This document shows positions 30,896 through 40,761 of a stretch of DNA of 42,296 bases, piece by piece. The number at the start of each line of letters is the position of its first letter. The stretch's first letter is position 1. The position numbers were made by a program, and so were the translations under genes. The stretch covers positions 1 to 42,296 of the forward strand of contig JAAFJW010000007.1 of assembly GCA_013298995.1 (NCBI GenBank), written 5' to 3'. The notes beneath the pieces were generated by a model. It saw nothing but the letters and a program-made list of their open reading frames with translations, was not told the origin of the DNA and did not search any database. Source of the stretch: Sphingobacteriales bacterium (GTDB taxonomy: Bacteria; Bacteroidota; Bacteroidia; Sphingobacteriales; Sphingobacteriaceae).

Positions 30896-33859
30896 TTAAT
30901 CTCCCAGCAGCCCATCAAACGTTATGGCCGCATAGTACAAGCCTCCCAAGGTTGGGCCACCAGCATATTGTATGTAACGGCGGTTAAAAATATTGGATGC
31001 GCCTACTTTTAGGCTTGCTTTTTGTTTAGGTACACGTAGGGTTACTTGGGCATCAAAGGTGTTAAAACTAGGTACAGTACCAGTTACTAATGGGCTTTCC
31101 CACAAAAAGGATTGTTGCCATTTATATACTATACTAAAGCCTACATTTTTAACTACTTCGCGGTTACCAAACGATAGGTTGGTACCCCACTCTGGAGTGT
31201 TAAAGCCAGTTACAAAAATATCGTTGCTTTGGTTGGTTCTGATTTTATTAAAACTAGCATTGGCTGCTATCGAATATTTTTTATAAAAGCTATACGTAAT
31301 ACCTACTGCCGAGCCAAAGTTGCGGTAATCGTTTTTGGCATTGGTGTAAACGCGGTAACGCTCTTGTCCGTTACTTGCAGCATTTGCGCCTGTGGCTGGT
31401 TGTGCTTCTCGGTTTCTATCAAGCATGGCTATTACGGCAGCATCGCTGTTTACGGTTTGGTCTTTGGGTACAAATACTTGCGCCTGACCTAAAAATCCGC
31501 TATAGGTATTGGTATAAGCATCAATATCTAAAATTAATTTGTTTTCTAACAACACGCTTTTGTACCCAATTTCTAAAGAGTTGATACGCTCGGGGCTGGC
31601 TTTGGGTAAATTGGCTACTTGTAGTAAGCCACGGTTGGCTAGTGCGGGGGCATCGGTATTGCCAGCGGCACTTACGGCGGCATTAAAGTTTATTACCGAC
31701 GCTTGGCTGTAACTGTTTTCCAAATAACCTAAGCCTTCGTTTATAATAGGCAAACTGCCCACACGCCTTACACGGCCATTATTTACGTACGATAATGCCT
31801 CGAATAATGCCGGGAAACGGTAGCCTTGCTGGTAGGTAAATCTAAAATTATGGTTTTTATCAACCGTGTAAACGGCGGCTAGGCGTGGGGTAAGTTTAGG
31901 GCTAAACTCGGGGTTATAATCAATCCTTAACGAGCCAAATAGCTTTAGTTTCTCCTCAAAAAATGTTTTGGTAACTTGCCCAAATGCACCTACTTTTTTG
32001 TAGTAAATAGGCTTACCAAAGCTGCCATCGGGCTGTTGTTTGTTTCTATCGGCAATGGGGCGGCTAAAATCAACAAAGTTATTTCCATCAGGCGTAATTT
32101 GGTAAAGGCGGGCATCGCCACCAATTAACAAATCGAATATTTTAACTTTTTTAGATAAATCCCACTGTGCTTCGGTGTGGTACATACGGCTTTTTTGCAG
32201 CAAGGCAGCACCACCTGTGGCTGGCGCATCGGGTATTAACCCCGATTTTATATCCCAATTGTTTATGCCAATAATGGTATTTTTTAAAGCATTAAACTCG
32301 GGCGTACCAGGCACTACACGGCTGGCATCGGCAGCTATACGAGCATTGGCGGTGGCGGTGGCTAAATCAACACCATTGGCTAATTGTGTGGTTAGGGCTG
32401 TTTTATATTTGGCTGCCCACACGCTATTGCTGCCACCGCTGGCTAAATCTAAATTATCGGCCAGGGGTTTTACGTTGTACGAATTGCCAGTGTTTTCGGT
32501 AGATAGGTAGGCCCGCACTACAAAATCAGTTCCTTTAAGCTCTAGTTTATGATTTTGTACCAGCACATTATCGAGCTGTATTTTGTTACCTCGCTGAAAA
32601 ACGCCATCCATTTTACCCACGCGGTACTGGTAGCTTAGCTCGGCTTGGTTGCTTATACGGTAGTGTAGGGCGGCATCAAACTTTAAATTATCCACTTTGG
32701 GGTTTACCAAATCAATCTCGTAATAACCTGTACGGGCTACACGCAGGGTTTGGTTGGTTTTATCGCCTATGGTTAGGCCAGTAATAGAAACTACGTTGCT
32801 GCCTGCAAGGGCATCGTCGCCGTATTTGTTCCAGCCATCAAAGGCTACGTTGTTGTTTCCGTTTAACTCCGCAAAAGCGGGATTGGCACTTTTTAAGTTG
32901 TTGGTATTTTGGTCGGTTCGGGTGTTCGATCGCCAATCGGTTCCTTGCATATAACTGCCATTAATTTTAAAAGCAAATTTATTGTTAAAAGCTTTGGCGT
33001 ACCTAAAAGCGGTTTCGGTTAAAACTGCAGGCGAATGATCCACACCATCTACATGGTTTAAGCCAGTTTTATGGTAAACGCTTAGGCCTTGGTAATAAAA
33101 AGGACTTTTGGTAAGCAGGTTAGCCATACCGTTAATGGCGTTCATACCGTACAGTGCCGATGCCGCCCCAGGCGTAATTTCGATGCTAGAAATATCCAAC
33201 TCGGTAGGGCCAATGGCGTTGCCTAACGGTACACCAAGGGTTGCAGCTTGCATATCAACCCCATCTACCAGTTGCATAAACCTAAAATTGTTGGGTATAT
33301 TAAAGCCACGGGTATTGGGTATTTTAAAGGTAAGGCTAGAGGTAGTCATTTGTACGCCTTTTACGTTTTCGAGGGCATCGTAAAAACTGGGTGCGGGCGA
33401 ATCTTTAAGTGCCCTAATATCTAATTTTTGTATGGCCACAGGCGATTTAAGTATGCTTTCTTGTACCCTACTGGCTGTTACTACCACCTCGTTACCCAGC
33501 AAAGTTTGGGTGCTTAACGCTATATTTACTTGCTGGCCAGTTTGTTTAACCTCAAATTCTTGAGATTTAAAACCAATGGTGCTAAACACCAAAGTAAACG
33601 GAAATTTTAATTTTGTTTTGAGGTTAAATTTGCCTTTATCGTTGGTTATGGTGCCAGAAACCGTACCTTTTATGGTTACGCTTACGGCGGGTATAGGTTC
33701 TTTGGTATCGCTATCAATTACCTGCCCTGTTATTTCTATTAGCTGGCCATCTTGTGCGTAAGTTATTTTATTTACGGCTATAAATACAGTAAAAATTAGT
33801 AGTGCCTTGGCGGCGATGCTTAAATAGTGGTTATAAAGTTTGTTAAAATGTGCTTTCAT
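30896..33859 (-). CDS. TonB-dependent outer-membrane receptor with carboxypeptidase-regulatory-like domain
   Basis: The 987-residue protein has a signal peptide (about 1-36, ending TYAQ), a CarboxypepD_reg-like beta domain (about 40-130, with SVTIKGTVSGTITNDKGKF), a plug (about 135-260, with LVDGVDMQAATLGVPLG and ITPGAASALYGMNAINGMAN), and a 22-strand barrel to the end. It imports a substrate that the cell cannot take up by diffusion, energised by TonB. There is no SusD-type lipoprotein, glycosidase or regulator next to it, so it is not a classical polysaccharide-utilisation locus, and the substrate (metal complex, peptide, cofactor or glycan) is unknown. Confidence 0.93.
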   Translation of the reverse strand: MKAHFNKLYNHYLSIAAKALLIFTVFIAVNKITYAQDGQLIEITGQVIDSDTKEPIPAVSVTIKGTVSGTITNDKGKFNLKTKLKFPFTLVFSTIGFKSQEFEVKQTGQQVNIALSTQTLLGNEVVVTASRVQESILKSPVAIQKLDIRALKDSPAPSFYDALENVKGVQMTTSSLTFKIPNTRGFNIPNNFRFMQLVDGVDMQAATLGVPLGNAIGPTELDISSIEITPGAASALYGMNAINGMANLLTKSPFYYQGLSVYHKTGLNHVDGVDHSPAVLTETAFRYAKAFNNKFAFKINGSYMQGTDWRSNTRTDQNTNNLKSANPAFAELNGNNNVAFDGWNKYGDDALAGSNVVSITGLTIGDKTNQTLRVARTGYYEIDLVNPKVDNLKFDAALHYRISNQAELSYQYRVGKMDGVFQRGNKIQLDNVLVQNHKLELKGTDFVVRAYLSTENTGNSYNVKPLADNLDLASGGSNSVWAAKYKTALTTQLANGVDLATATANARIAADASRVVPGTPEFNALKNTIIGINNWDIKSGLIPDAPATGGAALLQKSRMYHTEAQWDLSKKVKIFDLLIGGDARLYQITPDGNNFVDFSRPIADRNKQQPDGSFGKPIYYKKVGAFGQVTKTFFEEKLKLFGSLRIDYNPEFSPKLTPRLAAVYTVDKNHNFRFTYQQGYRFPALFEALSYVNNGRVRRVGSLPIINEGLGYLENSYSQASVINFNAAVSAAGNTDAPALANRGLLQVANLPKASPERINSLEIGYKSVLLENKLILDIDAYTNTYSGFLGQAQVFVPKDQTVNSDAAVIAMLDRNREAQPATGANAASNGQERYRVYTNAKNDYRNFGSAVGITYSFYKKYSIAANASFNKIRTNQSNDIFVTGFNTPEWGTNLSFGNREVVKNVGFSIVYKWQQSFLWESPLVTGTVPSFNTFDAQVTLRVPKQKASLKVGASNIFNRRYIQYAGGPTLGGLYYAAITFDGLLGD

Positions 33860-34205
33860 TTCGTTGTTTTTGATTTGGGATTTTATAAAATAATTTGAGG
33901 GTTTGTTTATTAGATTTTTAACAAATACAACAACACATTATTTTATTTTTTTGGTAAGATGTAGGGCGTGATGAATTGGGCGTAAATTTTAATTCCATAT
34001 AAAGTCTATCGATTTAGTAGGCAATTATAAAACAAAAAAAAATAAACTAAAAAATTTATTATACAAATAATACATAATGAGCATATTAAAAAATATTAGA
34101 CTATTTAATTGGTCAGTAATTTTAGAATTGTATGCAACTAAAGGCAAAATATTTGTTAACCCAACACAAAAAATAAGTCTTTTTTTTGTGTTGGGCTATA
34201 GAGTA
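33860..34205. other. Spacer between efflux operon and TonB receptor
   Basis: The 346 bases between the efflux operon's last gene and the receptor start hold the inverted repeat at 34160-34195, listed separately. The A/T-rich remainder should contain the receptor promoter, but no TAnnTTTG/TTG pair was found on the minus strand. No gene is apparent. Confidence 0.6.
34160..34195 (-). terminator. Perfect 14-bp inverted repeat after the RND operon
   Basis: CCCAACACAAAAAA (34160-34173) mirrors TTTTTTGTGTTGGG (34182-34195) around an 8-base loop, only 11 bases after the stop of the outer-membrane-factor gene. The A/U-rich stem supplies its own U-run, and the position makes it the likely terminator of the efflux operon. 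Confidence 0.7.
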
Positions 34206-35651
34206 CTATTGCCATCCGCCACCCAAGGCTTTATACATATTTACTAAAGCCGTATTTTGCTGTTTTTTGTAAATAATTAATTCTATTTGGGATTTTAGGG
34301 CGTTTTGCTGTGCTAAAAACACTTCTAAGTAACCCGCCTTACCAACACTAAAAAGTTCGGCCGAGGTTAAAATAGCTTGTTGCAATAAAACAACTTCTTG
34401 TTTTTTTAAGCGGTAAATTTCTTTGCTATTTTTAATATTATTAATGGCATTATATACTTCGGTAAAGCTGTTTACAATTAGTTTTTCGTAATTGATATAA
34501 GCGGCTTTTTGCTCGGCATTGGCTGCTAATAAGTCGGCTTTAATTTTACGACGGTTAAGCAAAGGGGCGGTTAAGTTGCCCATTAAGCCGTAGGCAATTG
34601 ATGAAGGCGTTTGTAACAAAAACTGGGTGTTAAATGCTTGCAAACCCATATTTGCATTGATATTAAAACTCGGATAAAAGGCCGCCCTGGCTGCTTTAAT
34701 GTTGGCATTGCTAGCCATTAATTCCAGTTCGGCTTGTTTAACATCGGGCCGGTTTACTAGTAACGATGATGGTATGCCCGTTGAGATTAAATTATCGAAA
34801 TCCTGTGAGCTAAAACTTGTATCCCTATCAATAACATCGGGATAAGCCCCACACAAAAAAGTTAATTTACTTTGAGTTTCTATAATTTGTTGGCTTATTT
34901 CTGTTTTAATTGCTTTTGAATTAAATATTTGTGCACTAAGCATTTCAACAGCCAATGAGTTGGCCTTACCTACTTCTTTTTTAATTTTAACTACATCCAA
35001 AGCCTCTTGTTGTAATACTATGTTTTCTCGTAAGATATTCATTTCTTTATCGAGCGCTAAAAGCAGGAAGTAAGTATTTGCAATTTCGGCCACTAAATTT
35101 GTAATAATAAAGTTTTTGCCATAGGTTGAAGCGGTAAATTTTGCGAGTGCTGCTTTTTTACGGCTTTTAAGTTTGCCCCATACATCGGCTTCCCAACTGG
35201 CCATAAAACCTATACCATAATCGGGTAAGGGATTGGGGATTTGCTGCTGTGGTGTTATGTTTTGTGATAGGTTGGTATCAAAATTACCAACCCCATCCAT
35301 GGTGTAGGTACTAAATTTGCGTAAGCCAGCATTGGCACCTATGCTTACCTCGGGCAATAAAAAACCTTTGCTAAAGTTAAGATTGGCTCGGCTAATTTCT
35401 ATTTTTTGTAATGCGATTTGTAAATCGAAATTTTTAACCAAGGCCGTATCTATTAGCTTGCTAAGGTTGGGGTCGAAAAATATTTTTTGCCATTTGGGTA
35501 ATTCTACAGCTAGGGTATCATCGGCCTTAGCCAAAAAAACTGTGGGTATTTTTTTAGCAATACTGGGCGTTGTATTACTAAGTTGCATTACTTTACAACT
35601 TAAAAAAAACAGTGCAATTAAGCCTAAACAAGTATATTTCAATTTAATCAT
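34206..35651 (-). CDS. RND efflux outer-membrane lipoprotein (OprM/NodT family)
   Basis: The 481-residue protein starts with a lipoprotein signal whose lipobox FLSC puts the lipidated residue at C19. The rest has the TolC-family repeat of two long-helix bundles (about 60-270 and 280-475); SSLLVNRPDVKQAELELMA is the usual second-half hallmark. It forms the outer-membrane duct of the tripartite pump encoded just upstream. Its ATG overlaps the pump-gene stop by 8 bases, so the two are co-translated. Confidence 0.94.
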   Translation of the reverse strand: MIKLKYTCLGLIALFFLSCKVMQLSNTTPSIAKKIPTVFLAKADDTLAVELPKWQKIFFDPNLSKLIDTALVKNFDLQIALQKIEISRANLNFSKGFLLPEVSIGANAGLRKFSTYTMDGVGNFDTNLSQNITPQQQIPNPLPDYGIGFMASWEADVWGKLKSRKKAALAKFTASTYGKNFIITNLVAEIANTYFLLLALDKEMNILRENIVLQQEALDVVKIKKEVGKANSLAVEMLSAQIFNSKAIKTEISQQIIETQSKLTFLCGAYPDVIDRDTSFSSQDFDNLISTGIPSSLLVNRPDVKQAELELMASNANIKAARAAFYPSFNINANMGLQAFNTQFLLQTPSSIAYGLMGNLTAPLLNRRKIKADLLAANAEQKAAYINYEKLIVNSFTEVYNAINNIKNSKEIYRLKKQEVVLLQQAILTSAELFSVGKAGYLEVFLAQQNALKSQIELIIYKKQQNTALVNMYKALGGGWQ

Positions 35652-38600
35652 TTTGGGGTGATGGTTGTGTGCTGGTATTATTTTTTTTAGGACTTAAACT
35701 GGCAAAAATTACATACAAGCCAGGTATAATGATTACGCCAAATATGGTACCAAACAACATACCACCAGCAGCGGCTGTGCCTATGGTTTGGTTACCTATG
35801 GCACCTGCACCCGTGGCTGTAACTAAAGGTATTAGGCCGGCAACAAAGGCAAAAGAAGTCATTAAAATAGGACGTAACCTTGCCACAGCACCTTCTATGG
35901 CTGCTTTTACTATGCTAAGGCCTTCTTTTTGTTTTAAAAGGGCAAATTCGATAATTAAAATCGCGTTTTTACCTAGCAAACCTATTAGCATTACCATGGC
36001 TACTTGGGCATAAATATTGTTTTCTAAGCCTAAAATATACAATAAAAATAGGGAGCCAAATATTCCAACGGGTAGTGATAACAAAACGGCAAAGGGCAAT
36101 AAAAAACTTTCGTATTGTGCCGCTAGTAGCAAGTAAACAAAAAGTAAGCATATTGCAAAAATGTATATTACTTGGTTGCCCGATAGGATTTCTTCCCTCG
36201 TCATGCCCGACCATTCGTATAAATAACCTTTTGGTAGTGTTTCTTTTGCCACTTCTTCTATTGCTTTTATGGCATCGCCACTGCTATAGCCATCGGCGGC
36301 TTCGCCATTTAGCATGGCCGATAAGTACATGTTAAACCTTGTTAATTGCTCGGGGCCATATACACGTTCGATTTTTGCAAAAAGCGAGTAAGGTACCATT
36401 TGGCCTTTATCGTTTTTAACACGTAGCTTTAAAATATCTTCGGGCTGGGTTCGGTATTTAGGGTCGGCTTGTAACATTACTTTATACATTTGGCCAAAAC
36501 GTATAAAATTTGTTGTGTAATAGCTGCCCATAAGTGTTTGTAGGTTGCTAAGGGCATTATCGGCGGTAACGCCTTTTTGTGCTGCAATATCAGGGTCGAT
36601 TCGTATTAAATACTGAGGAAATGTAGGGTTAAAACTTGTAAAAATATCTTTAATTTCTTTTCGTTTTTTTACCTCGGCAATAAAATTTTGGGTTGTTTTA
36701 AAGGTTTGGTTTAGGTCGCCTAAGCCTGTTTTATCCAATAAACGTAATTCAAAACCGCTGGCATTACCAAAGCCAGGTACCGCTGGCGGTGGAAAAAACT
36801 GTATTTGGGCATCTTTAATGTCTTTGGTTTTTTGCTCGAGTATGGCTATAATTTCATCGGCGGTATTTTTGCGTTCTTCCCAAGGTTTTAGGTTAATGGT
36901 GCTCATCCCAAAAGATGCACCTGTACCGTCGGTCATCATGTTATAACCAGCTAATGATGATACGCCTTCGATGCCTTCAATACTTTTCACTTGGTCATCT
37001 ACTTTGTTCATCACGGTTTCGGTACGCTCTAAAGTTGCCCCTACTGGTGTGGTAACGCTTACGTAAATAGTACCCTGATCTTCGGTAGGGATAAAACCAG
37101 TGGGTAAAAATTTACTAACTCCCCAAGTAGCAAAACAAAACACCAATAAAACAATTATGGTAAAACTTCTTACGTTTACTATTGCTTTTAAAATTGTTCG
37201 ATATTTTTCTGAAATTTTATTGTAATAATGGTTAAAGCCATCAAAAAATTTATCTAAAATATTTTTAGCCTTATTGGGGTCATGGTCTTTTAATATAATG
37301 GCGCACAATGCTGGCGTTAAGGTTAAGGCATTAACTGCCGATATTACAATGGCAATGGCCATTGTAACCGAAAACTGACGATAAAACACCCCTACTGGGC
37401 CATCTAAAAACGCAACAGGTATAAACACCGCACTCATTACTAACGAAATAGCAACAATAGCTCCACCAATTTCGTCCATCGCTTCGATGGTAGCCTGCTT
37501 GGCGGTTAAATGTTTTTCATGCATTTTGGCATGTACGGCTTCTACCACAACAATGGCATCATCAACCACAATACCTATGGCTAAAACTAGCGCAAATAAG
37601 GTTAATAAGTTTATCGAAAAACCAAACATTTGCATAAAAGCGAAAGTACCAATAAGCGAAACAGGTACAGCCAGTACAGGTATAAGGGTCGAGCGCCAAT
37701 CTTGCAAAAAAATAAATACCACCAAGGCAACCAGTATAAAAGCTTCTAAAAGTGTTTTTATAACTTCGTGGATTGAGGCATCTAAAAACCTAGAAACATC
37801 GTAGCTTATGGTATAGTCCATACCAGGCGGGAAGGTGGTTGATTTTAAAAATTCGAGCCTTTGTTTAATTTTAGAAATAACTTCACTTGCATTGGAGCCT
37901 GGCCTTTGTTTGAGGATAATGGCTGCCGATGGTTTTCCGTTTTCTTTTGATAGCACATCGTAATCTAAGGAGCCAAACTCAATATCGGCAACATCTTTTA
38001 ACCTTACCATTTCGCCTGTGGCACCTACTTTAATTACAATTTTTTCGTATTGTTCTTTTTGGGTAAGCTTGCCTGTGTAGCGCAGCACATATTGTAAGGA
38101 TTGCGCCGCCCGCCCCGAACTTTCGCCCACTTTACCTGGTGCGGCTTCTATGTTTTCGGCTTTTAATGCTTTGATAATATCTTCGGCCGATATTTCGTAA
38201 ACATCCATACGTTGTGGGTTTAGCCATACCCGCATGGCGTATTCACGTTGGCCCATTATATCGGCAAAACCTACACCATCAATTCTTTTTAATTCGGCAA
38301 GTACATTTATATCGGCAAAATTGTAAATAAATTTTTCGTCGATGGTGGTATCGCTACTTACAATATTAAGGTACATGAGCATGCTGTTTACCTCTTTTTC
38401 GGTTGATACGCCAGCTTTAATAACCTCTTCGGGCAGTTCGTCTAAAACTGTGGCTACACGGTTTTGTACGTTTACGGCGGCTAGGTCGGGGTTGGTACCT
38501 ACCTTAAAGTAAACTTGTACAATACTGGTACCATCGTTCCCCGAAACCGATGAAATATAATCCATACCAGGTACGCCATTAATGGCTCGCTCTAGCGGAG

Positions 38601-38787
38601 TTACTACTGCTTTTGCACATACTTCGGCATTGGCACCTGTATATTTGGTCGTAACCGATACGGCAGGTGGGGCAATATCAGGGTATTGAGTAATAGGTAA
38701 TTTGCTTAGCGATAGCAAACCAAATAAAGTTATAAACAAAGATATAACCAGCGAAAGAACCGGCCTTTCGATAAAGTTTTTAAGCAT
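35644..38787 (-). CDS. RND-family efflux transporter, HAE1 (AcrB/MexB) type
   Basis: The 1047-residue inner-membrane pump has the full twelve-helix RND layout with two large periplasmic loops. The proton-relay pair D409-D410 in GIVVDDAIVVVEA corresponds to the Asp pair in helix 4 of AcrB. The opening MLKNFIERPVLSLVISLF is typical of HAE1 multidrug pumps rather than the heavy-metal CusA class. It exports hydrophobic compounds or antibiotics in exchange for protons. The gene lies between adaptor and outer-membrane factor in the standard order; the C-terminal tail is short and polar. Confidence 0.96.
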   Translation of the reverse strand: MLKNFIERPVLSLVISLFITLFGLLSLSKLPITQYPDIAPPAVSVTTKYTGANAEVCAKAVVTPLERAINGVPGMDYISSVSGNDGTSIVQVYFKVGTNPDLAAVNVQNRVATVLDELPEEVIKAGVSTEKEVNSMLMYLNIVSSDTTIDEKFIYNFADINVLAELKRIDGVGFADIMGQREYAMRVWLNPQRMDVYEISAEDIIKALKAENIEAAPGKVGESSGRAAQSLQYVLRYTGKLTQKEQYEKIVIKVGATGEMVRLKDVADIEFGSLDYDVLSKENGKPSAAIILKQRPGSNASEVISKIKQRLEFLKSTTFPPGMDYTISYDVSRFLDASIHEVIKTLLEAFILVALVVFIFLQDWRSTLIPVLAVPVSLIGTFAFMQMFGFSINLLTLFALVLAIGIVVDDAIVVVEAVHAKMHEKHLTAKQATIEAMDEIGGAIVAISLVMSAVFIPVAFLDGPVGVFYRQFSVTMAIAIVISAVNALTLTPALCAIILKDHDPNKAKNILDKFFDGFNHYYNKISEKYRTILKAIVNVRSFTIIVLLVFCFATWGVSKFLPTGFIPTEDQGTIYVSVTTPVGATLERTETVMNKVDDQVKSIEGIEGVSSLAGYNMMTDGTGASFGMSTINLKPWEERKNTADEIIAILEQKTKDIKDAQIQFFPPPAVPGFGNASGFELRLLDKTGLGDLNQTFKTTQNFIAEVKKRKEIKDIFTSFNPTFPQYLIRIDPDIAAQKGVTADNALSNLQTLMGSYYTTNFIRFGQMYKVMLQADPKYRTQPEDILKLRVKNDKGQMVPYSLFAKIERVYGPEQLTRFNMYLSAMLNGEAADGYSSGDAIKAIEEVAKETLPKGYLYEWSGMTREEILSGNQVIYIFAICLLFVYLLLAAQYESFLLPFAVLLSLPVGIFGSLFLLYILGLENNIYAQVAMVMLIGLLGKNAILIIEFALLKQKEGLSIVKAAIEGAVARLRPILMTSFAFVAGLIPLVTATGAGAIGNQTIGTAAAGGMLFGTIFGVIIIPGLYVIFASLSPKKNNTSTQPSPQND

Positions 38788-38802
38788 AGAGATAGGGGTT
38801 AT

Positions 38803-39924
38803 TTAGTTAGTTGCCAATTGCTCCATGATGGTAAGCATTGAAATTTGTTTGGGTTTAATTACCATACCTTCTTTAGCATTTTGTATGCCTTCAAAAATTA
38901 TAGTTTCGCCCGCTTGTAAACCTTTACTTACCAAAAATAAATTAGGCAATCGGTTTTGCGATTCGATATTACGCACCCTTACCTTATTGCTTTTATCCAC
39001 TACATAAACATATAATTTATCTTGAATCTCGAAGGTTGCTTTTTGAGGAATAATTACCACATTATCTAACTTTTTACGCAGTTTTACTTTACCACTTGCC
39101 CCATGTTTTAAAATATTATTGGGATTTTTAAACCTCGCCCTAAAGGCAATATTACCTGTATTGGCATCAATAACGCCTTCAATAGTTTCAATTTTTCCCT
39201 TTTGGCTATGTGTGCTGCCATCTGCTAATATTAGTTCTACCGTTTTAGAGTTTACGCTATCGTGTTGCACATGCCTTATATAGCTTAAATATTCTTTTTC
39301 GGATACATTAAAATAGGCAAATACCTCCTTGTTTTCGGATATACTGGTTAGCAACGTACCATCATCAATTAAGCTACCAATTTTATTAGGTATGCGGTTA
39401 ATGATACCTGCAAATGGAGCCCGTATTTGTGTATTGTTTACTTTTAATTTTGCGTAAGAAATTTGTGCTTGTGTTTCTTCGCATTTTGCTTTTTTCGCTT
39501 CCAGTTTATTTTTTGCTAGTTCAACCTCGGTTTGCGAAATGATTTTTTTATCGGCCAGTTTATTTAAGTTTTTTACTTCTAATGTAGCCTCGTTTACTTC
39601 GGCAATAGCACTTTTATTTGCCCCTTTGGCCATGGCTAGTTCGTCATTATATTCCTTACTATTTATGCTAAACAAAAGCTGGTCTTTGCTTACTGTTTGC
39701 CCTTCGTCAACATATATTTTTTCTAAATAGCCTTTTAACCTTGCCCTAATTTCTACATTTTGTAATGATTGTATATTGGCTACATAATCAGTATAAGTTA
39801 CTGTATCGGTAGCAATGGCTTTGGTTACCAAAAATAATTCTTCTTGTTTTTCTTCGCTGTGCGATTGCGTACAAGCATTTAGAGAGATTAATGCTAACGC
39901 AAATAAATAAAGTTTTGTAGTCAT
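38803..39924 (-). CDS. RND efflux periplasmic adaptor lipoprotein (HlyD/AcrA family)
   Basis: An in-frame ATG at 39951 exists, but the start at 39924 gives a clean lipoprotein signal (MTTKLYLFALALISLNACTQ, C18), so the 373-residue form is preferred. Next come the lipoyl half-motif RARLKGYLEKIYVDEGQTVS, a coiled-coil hairpin (about 90-150), the second lipoyl half with IRAPFAGIINRIPNKIGSLI, and beta-barrel and membrane-proximal domains. It joins the RND pump to the outer-membrane factor. The stop is 15 bases from the pump start. No tetR/acrR-type repressor is adjacent. Confidence 0.93.
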   Translation of the reverse strand: MTTKLYLFALALISLNACTQSHSEEKQEELFLVTKAIATDTVTYTDYVANIQSLQNVEIRARLKGYLEKIYVDEGQTVSKDQLLFSINSKEYNDELAMAKGANKSAIAEVNEATLEVKNLNKLADKKIISQTEVELAKNKLEAKKAKCEETQAQISYAKLKVNNTQIRAPFAGIINRIPNKIGSLIDDGTLLTSISENKEVFAYFNVSEKEYLSYIRHVQHDSVNSKTVELILADGSTHSQKGKIETIEGVIDANTGNIAFRARFKNPNNILKHGASGKVKLRKKLDNVVIIPQKATFEIQDKLYVYVVDKSNKVRVRNIESQNRLPNLFLVSKGLQAGETIIFEGIQNAKEGMVIKPKQISMLTIMEQLATN

Positions 39925-40364
39925 ATTTTTTTTATAAAGAAACAATGCCATTTACTTTTGCTAAAAAAGATGTAAATATTATGATTATATTTTAGCAAGC
40001 TAAGCCATTCGTATAAATGCTTTATATTTATTGCACAATTATAGCATTAAATTTTATTATTGGCAATAAAAAACTTAATTCGATAGTTTTTTTTTAATTA
40101 TTGCCAATATTAGCATATAAATTAATACAAAATTTTGATTTTTTCGTTAAAAAACATAATTTATACCATTTACACTTATTGTATAGATGTATTTTTTCCA
40201 TAAAATCATAATAAAACGGGTTGCTATCTAACCTTTGCAGCAATAGTGTTTCATGTTTTGAAGTTTTAATGCTTGGTGTAAAGTTTTAACTAAACTCTTG
40301 GAGGTAAAAAAGAGGTAATTTTAACCTAGTTTATTTACTGGTGGTACTTACAAGCGGCTTTGTG

Positions 40365-40450
40365 TTTTTTGCGTTTTTCTTTTGCGCACTTTGCGGTTAA
40401 AATAATTTTAGGTTTCACCGCAAAAAACGCAAAGATTTACGCAAATCCTT
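40365..40450. repeat. Imperfect palindromic intergenic repeat (TTTGCGGT type)
   Basis: The left half contains TTTTGCGCACTTTGCGGTT and the right half contains CACCGCAAAAAACGCAAAG followed by ATTTACGCAAA; the halves pair over about 30 bases with mismatches around a TTTTAGG loop. Similar CCGCAAA-AACGCAAAG motifs are common between genes in Bacteroidota, to my recollection. It has no coding capacity and may be a REP/MITE-type element or a structured transcript end. Confidence 0.5.
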
Positions 40451-40520
40451 TTGCTTTTATACCCAGCTAATTTTACAAAAGTGCTAATTATAACAACATT
40501 TATAGGTTCTAAATATATTT

Positions 40521-40602
40521 TAATCCTCCGAAACTCCAATTTTAATAACGCTACCAATGGTATTTTAAATGCCCATTTTAAATTTATGACATTCGATTTA
40601 CA
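40521..40602 (-). repeat. Inverted, rearranged copy of the CCGAAA-ended repeat
   Basis: GGTATTTTAAATGCCCATTT and the later CATTCGATTTACA (within 40559-40602) match, in reverse orientation, the stretch around 987-1031 (TGTAAATCGAATGC and GGCATTTAAAATACC). The adjacent CCTCCGAAACT (40525-40535) corresponds to the repeat terminus. The order of parts is altered relative to the copy at 41933-42065. Confidence 0.5.
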
Positions 40603-40761
40603 GAAACATTTATAATAATTTATATAAATTCTATGGATTTAGTAGAATAATATAAAAAAATATGTTTATGATTGTAAAAAATAATTCAAAAATAGGGATG
40701 CCAAACAAGTACATCTTAAAATTAAAAACAAACTTGGCATAGGTTTTTAAAAAATAACTAC

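Larger units (their letters stand above)
39925..40761. other. Gene-poor, repeat-rich spacer between efflux operon and chrA
   Basis: No credible gene is present in this 837-base region between two divergent transcription units. It holds an imperfect palindrome rich in GCAAA/TTTGC motifs (about 40365-40450) and an inverted, rearranged copy of the CCGAAA-ended repeat (40521-40602). The divergent promoters of the efflux operon and chrA must lie here, but no clean TTG-N20-TAnnTTTG pair was seen. Confidence 0.6.

Noticed and set aside
30896-33859. Polysaccharide-utilisation locus around the TonB receptor
   Set aside because: No SusD-like lipoprotein, glycosidase, sulfatase or hybrid regulator adjoins the receptor.
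39925-39951. Nine-codon extension of the efflux adaptor to ATG 39951
   Set aside because: Would place MALFLYKKN before a textbook lipoprotein signal; the internal ATG at 39924 gives the expected N-terminus.
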